Positions 7,401 to 9,463 of a stretch of 9,463 nt of DNA are shown piece by piece. Source of the DNA: Ruminococcaceae bacterium UBA1244 (lineage in GTDB: Bacteria > Bacillota > Clostridia > Oscillospirales > Acutalibacteraceae); contig DBWG01000109.1 of assembly GCA_002308635.1 (NCBI GenBank), forward strand, positions 27,612 through 37,074, written 5' to 3'. A program made the position numbers and the translations under genes. The number at the start of each line of letters is the position of its first letter. Within the stretch, counting starts at the first letter, position 1. The notes beneath the pieces are model-generated. The model made no database searches, was not told the DNA's origin, and saw only the letters and a program-made list of their open reading frames with translations.

Positions 7401-7963
7401 TACGGATTTATACTTTTCTGCTCGTCAAGTCCGTGATCCTGAAGTTCAAGGAAGTAATTATCCTTTCCGAAGATGCGCTGATATTCAAGAGCCTGCCTCT
7501 TTGCTTCGGAATAATTTCCCCGCATAATTGCGGACGGAACCGCTCCCGCAAGACAGGCAGAAAGTGCGATAAGACCCTCGTGATATTTTTCAAGCAGTTC
7601 CATATCCACTCTCGGCTTGTTGTAAAAGCCCTCAGTCCATGCAAGAGAATCAAGCTTGATAAGATTCTGATAGCCAATGTTGTTCTCGCACAACAGAACA
7701 AGGTGCCGGTTATCCCTGTCAAATTCCGGATCACGGTCTGTGCGCTTTCGTGGTGCGACATAGACCTCACAGCCGATTATTGGTTTTATTCCCTCTTTTT
7801 TTGCAGCCTTATAAAAGTCCACAACGCCGTACATAGCGCCGTGATCTGTCACTGCAACCGAATCCATGCCGAGAGCCTTAGTCTGCTTTACAAGGTCATT
7901 GATACGGCAGGCACCGTCAAGAAGGCTGTATTCCGTATGTACATGAAGATGCACAAAGCTCAT
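4481..7963 (-). CDS. dnaE: DNA polymerase III subunit alpha, DnaE
   Basis: DnaE is a C-family replicative DNA polymerase catalytic subunit. The protein has 1160 residues. Domains in order: a PHP domain (1 to about 280) starting MSFVHLHVHTEYSLLDG; the polymerase palm with PDFDVDF (D397, D399) and the third catalytic aspartate in KMDFLGLRNLT (D549); the fingers with YGCIVYQEQVM (about 663-673); a helix-hairpin-helix near 878-890; the internal beta-clamp motif QLDLF (912-916); an OB fold (about 985-1060); and a C-terminal domain. The PHP metal-ligand set H7, H9, D16, H41, E66, H87, C137, D205, H207 appears complete. There is no inserted epsilon-type exonuclease, so this is not PolC. The ATG at 7963 has GGAGG (7971-7975 on the reverse strand) 7 nt upstream and gives the family N-terminus. 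A TTG at 7999 is rejected. The gene follows the methyltransferase by 37 nt and is probably co-transcribed with it. Confidence 0.97.
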   Translation of the reverse strand: MSFVHLHVHTEYSLLDGACRINDLVKQTKALGMDSVAVTDHGAMYGVVDFYKAAKKEGIKPIIGCEVYVAPRKRTDRDPEFDRDNRHLVLLCENNIGYQNLIKLDSLAWTEGFYNKPRVDMELLEKYHEGLIALSACLAGAVPSAIMRGNYSEAKRQALEYQRIFGKDNYFLELQDHGLDEQKSINPYIIKLSQELSIPLVVTNDCHYLSKEDSRIQDILLCIQTARTVNDDNPMRFKTNEFYLKSEDEMRSLFPEHPEAADNTAKIAERCNVEFEFGKLKLPHFDVPDGRDHTEYFREECFKGLYRHYGENPGQSLVDRLEYEINTISKMGYVDYYLIVNDYVSYAKTHGIPVGAGRGSGAGSLAAYCIGITGIDPIKYDLLFERFLNPERVSMPDFDVDFCKDRRQEVIDYVIRKYGSDHVAQIAAFGTMAAKGAVRDVGRALGLPYSVCDKAAKLIPGDLGMTIEKALNISKELKEMYDGDPQIHDLIDTASKLEGTPRHTTTHAAGVVITEKPVSDYVPLAKNDDAVVTQFTMTTLDELGLLKMDFLGLRNLTVLNDAEMSIRKNEPDFRIDKIPDDDKEVFRLFSDGDTEGVFQFESAGMKNVLTQLRPENMEDIIAVISLYRPGPMDSIPRYIENRHNPEKVTFKHPLLEPILKVTYGCIVYQEQVMQIFRSLAGYSLGRADIVRRAMSKKKKSVMEQERKVFIYGLTDDSGNVIVDGCIRRGVPEETAKEIFAEMESFASYAFNKSHAACYALISYQTAYLKKHYPCEYFAALLTSVLDNSGKVAVYIDECSRHGIRVIPPHVNESNVGFTVNGSRINFGLMAVKNLGRGLIEKIMRERRNGKFTSFFDFCSRMYGTELNRRALESLIRCGALDGLGANRRQMLLSMDQFLDFISAERSRSIEGQLDLFGMNPEESNEPTLPVVSEFPPVDLLDMEKQCAGLYLSGHPLSEYDDVINTVKADRINDIVSNDDRTYSDGKKVDVFAIVSKVKLKTTKNGQQMAFVDIEDKYGTVEMIVFPNTLMEYGGLLQEGNVLRIAGTISSRDEDDRKIICDTIQTAPKKISQSVRPRLPEEKKKPKKKGLYLRIPDNTCNEYTRAIQIVDIFDGTMPLYIYFTKENKLWQTPSNMWIDPNPTMLRELKKRIGEENVALVN

Positions 7964-8000
7964 GTTTTCACCTCCGGTCTGCGTTGGTTCAAATAACAAT

Positions 8001-9128
8001 TCAGATATTATTGCGGAAATACATATATAGCTGACACTTTATCATGCCGTTGTAAAGCTTGCGGCGCTTATCGGCAGGACGTCCGAAGATATTTTCAAAG
8101 TTATCGTCCGGACTTATCACCGCATAGCTCCATCCCTGTTTCGGCTGGAATTTTTCGCCCATGACCTTATACAGTTCACGAGCCTTTTCCATGTCAAGAA
8201 GCCTTTCTCCGTATCGCGGGTTACAGATAACCGCCGCTCTTTCAAAGTCTGCGTCAAATTCACGGATATCACGCTTTTCGGCACGGATACGTTTTTCCAC
8301 ACCTGCCTTGCGGGCATTTTCAAGCGTAAGGGATATTGCTTCATCGTCAATGTCATAGCCGAATGCCTGAAATTCCGCATCATGGCGTACATTGTCCATA
8401 GCACGTTCACGTTCCATGCTCCACACAGAGGACGGAACGGCGCTCCACTTTTCTGCGGCAAAGCTCCTGCGTATTCCGGGAGCAATATTAAGGGCTTTTA
8501 GTGCGGATTCTATAAGTATAGTACCCGAACCGCAGAACGGGTCAATGACCGTACTGAACGGTCTTACTCTTGAAAGCTCCGCCATTGCTGTGGCAAGAGT
8601 TTCTTTTATCGGAGCGGCTGCGGAATTGGCACGGTAGCCCCTCTTGTGAAGTCCCGCACCCGATGTATCGAGCATGATGCTGCACTTGTCCTTTATAATG
8701 AGGAACTGTATCTGATGGATACTTCCTGTCTCTTCAAGCCATGATGTCCTGTATTTCTGACCAAGACGCTTTGCGGCGGCTTTTTTTATTATCTTCTGAC
8801 AATCAGGCACACTCGACAGCTTTGAGCTGACACTGTGACCCTTTACAGGGAAGGCATCCTTCTCGCCTATAAATTCCTCCCAGGGTATCTTTGAAACACC
8901 CTGAAAAAGCTCCTCAAAGCTGTAAACATAAAACTCTCCTAAAAGTATCTGTATCCTTTCGGCGTATCTTGAACATATATTCGCACGGGCAATAGTCGAA
9001 AGACCGCCTTCAAAAAGCACCCTTCCGTTTTCTGCACGGACGTTTTCTATTTCAAGTCTCTTGAGTTCATCAGCGCATATACCCTCAAGCCCCATAAGAC
9101 AAGGAGCTGAAAACTGTAGTTTTTCCAT
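8001..9128 (-). CDS. THUMP-domain class I SAM-dependent RNA methyltransferase (RlmL/YpsC-like)
   Basis: This is a probable 23S rRNA guanine-N2 methyltransferase, by similarity to E. coli RlmL N-terminal half and B. subtilis YpsC. The exact base is not shown by the sequence. The protein has 375 residues, typical for the stand-alone form. A THUMP RNA-binding domain occupies about 45-155, LHKRGYR follows (160-166), then a Rossmann methyltransferase domain with SAM-binding DPFCGSGT (196-203) and FGYDID (256-261). Motif IV reads NPRYGER (303-309), where the family usually has NPPYGER. The conserved C-terminal block KLYNGMIKCQLYMYF (357-371) is intact, so the gene does not look decayed. ATG 9126-9128 has AGGAGGG (9136-9142 on the reverse strand) 7 nt upstream. 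The gene is first of a likely operon with dnaE, 37 nt downstream. Confidence 0.9.
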   Translation of the reverse strand: MEKLQFSAPCLMGLEGICADELKRLEIENVRAENGRVLFEGGLSTIARANICSRYAERIQILLGEFYVYSFEELFQGVSKIPWEEFIGEKDAFPVKGHSVSSKLSSVPDCQKIIKKAAAKRLGQKYRTSWLEETGSIHQIQFLIIKDKCSIMLDTSGAGLHKRGYRANSAAAPIKETLATAMAELSRVRPFSTVIDPFCGSGTILIESALKALNIAPGIRRSFAAEKWSAVPSSVWSMERERAMDNVRHDAEFQAFGYDIDDEAISLTLENARKAGVEKRIRAEKRDIREFDADFERAAVICNPRYGERLLDMEKARELYKVMGEKFQPKQGWSYAVISPDDNFENIFGRPADKRRKLYNGMIKCQLYMYFRNNI

Positions 9129-9175
9129 TACTTATCCCTCCTGAAATGCAGGATGTTATCTCTGCTCATAGAATT

Positions 9176-9204
9176 ATTGTATCTCAAATACCAAAAAAAA
9201 TCAA
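9176..9204 (-). promoter_or_regulatory. Promoter of the methyltransferase-dnaE operon
   Basis: Read on the reverse strand, TTGATT (9199-9204) and TACAAT (9176-9181) are separated by exactly 17 nt, and the spacer begins with a T-run. The start site would be near 9169, leaving a leader of about 40 nt before the ATG at 9128. The boxes and spacing fit a housekeeping sigma-A promoter. Confidence 0.65.
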
Positions 9205-9263
9205 TCACTGATATGAACTGCCGTTTTCGCCATTATTCGCTGCTGTATTCCGGACTTGAATAG

Positions 9264-9269
9264 TATAAT
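9264..9269 (+). promoter_or_regulatory. -10 box for the divergent gene at 9299
   Basis: A perfect TATAAT lies 29 nt before the ATG at 9299. At 17 nt upstream there is only TGCTGT (9241-9246), a poor -35, so activity may be modest or helped by a regulator. The intergenic space 9129-9298 thus holds two divergent promoters and no other element I can support. Confidence 0.5.
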
Positions 9270-9298
9270 AATAAAAAACAAAGGGAGAGGAAATTCAG

Positions 9299-9463
9299 AT
9301 GAAAAAACATACAGCAAATCCGGTTTTAATATATCTCAAAAAGACCGATATGCTCTTATGGCTGTCAACGCTGACGGCGGCTGTATATGGTTTTTTACTC
9401 ATAGCAAGTCTTCAGAGAAACGGCGGGCCGGACTTTCTCAAAACACAGATCATAGCCGTATTT
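9299..9463 (+). CDS. N-terminal fragment, probable FtsW/RodA/SpoVE-family protein
   Basis: Only the first 55 residues are in the window; the gene continues past the right edge. The protein starts MKKHTANPVLIYLKKTDMLLWL and soon enters a hydrophobic segment (about residues 18-36) that looks like a first transmembrane helix. The pattern (Y-x-K-K-T-D followed by a leucine-rich helix and YGFLLI) resembles the N-terminus of clostridial RodA/FtsW peptidoglycan glycosyltransferases, which polymerise cell-wall glycan in the membrane. No catalytic residue is visible in this part. GGGAGAGG (9283-9290) precedes the ATG by 8 nt, which decides the start. The family call is moderate; another polytopic membrane protein is possible. 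Confidence 0.6.
   Translation, partial: MKKHTANPVLIYLKKTDMLLWLSTLTAAVYGFLLIASLQRNGGPDFLKTQIIAVF

Noticed and set aside
7019..7996. Long + strand open frame (325 codons) opposite dnaE
   Set aside because: It lies entirely antisense to the conserved PHP and N-terminal polymerase coding sequence and shows no domain or ribosome binding site.
7964..7999. TTG start for DnaE 12 residues upstream
   Set aside because: The ATG at 7963 has a clear SD and begins at the conserved PHP start; the extension would translate through that SD.
1..9463. CRISPR array, tRNA, rRNA, insertion sequence or phage genes
   Set aside because: No repeat-spacer pattern, RNA gene signature, transposase or integrase was seen on either strand.

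Overview
The window looks like chromosomal DNA of an anaerobic, low-to-moderate-GC Firmicute of the class Clostridia. A Ruminococcus-like member of the Oscillospiraceae is my best guess. The basis is a complete [FeFe]-hydrogenase maturation set, strong AGGAGG-type ribosome binding sites, sigma-A promoters with near-consensus boxes, and clostridial-style DnaE and THUMP methyltransferase proteins. The genus is inference; I could not run a search.

Positions 1-384 hold no gene I can support. Two strong adjacent inverted repeats lie at 6-36 and 39-67, and 139-196 shows nothing recognisable. A near-consensus extended -10 promoter sits at 197-225. It is followed by a leader of about 130 nt that ends in a textbook intrinsic terminator (332-359), placed just before the first ribosome binding site. 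A 10-bp pairing (290-299 with 335-344) is mutually exclusive with the terminator, so the leader is a candidate transcription attenuator or riboswitch. I do not recognise it as a known class.

Positions 385-4371 (+) form one compact operon: a TM1266-family small regulator, HydE, HydG and HydF. Spacings are 1 nt, an 11-nt overlap and 16 nt. HydE and HydG are radical SAM enzymes that contribute to building the 2Fe subcluster of the H-cluster: HydG makes CO and CN- from tyrosine, and HydE processes the resulting iron synthon. HydF is the GTPase scaffold that delivers the subcluster to the hydrogenase. No hydrogenase structural gene lies in the window. The operon ends at a terminator-like hairpin (4377-4418) that may serve both strands, because the next gene converges on it.

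Positions 4481-9128 (-) carry a likely two-gene operon, transcribed right to left: a THUMP-domain rRNA methyltransferase (RlmL/YpsC-like) and then dnaE, the DNA polymerase III alpha subunit. DnaE has an apparently intact PHP metal site and a QLDLF clamp-binding motif. The promoter for this pair is at 9176-9204. A divergent gene begins at 9299 (+) and runs off the window; its first 55 residues resemble the N-terminus of the FtsW/RodA/SpoVE family.

The protein-coding content is conventional. The most interesting part is the 232-359 leader that appears to gate the hydrogenase-maturation operon.
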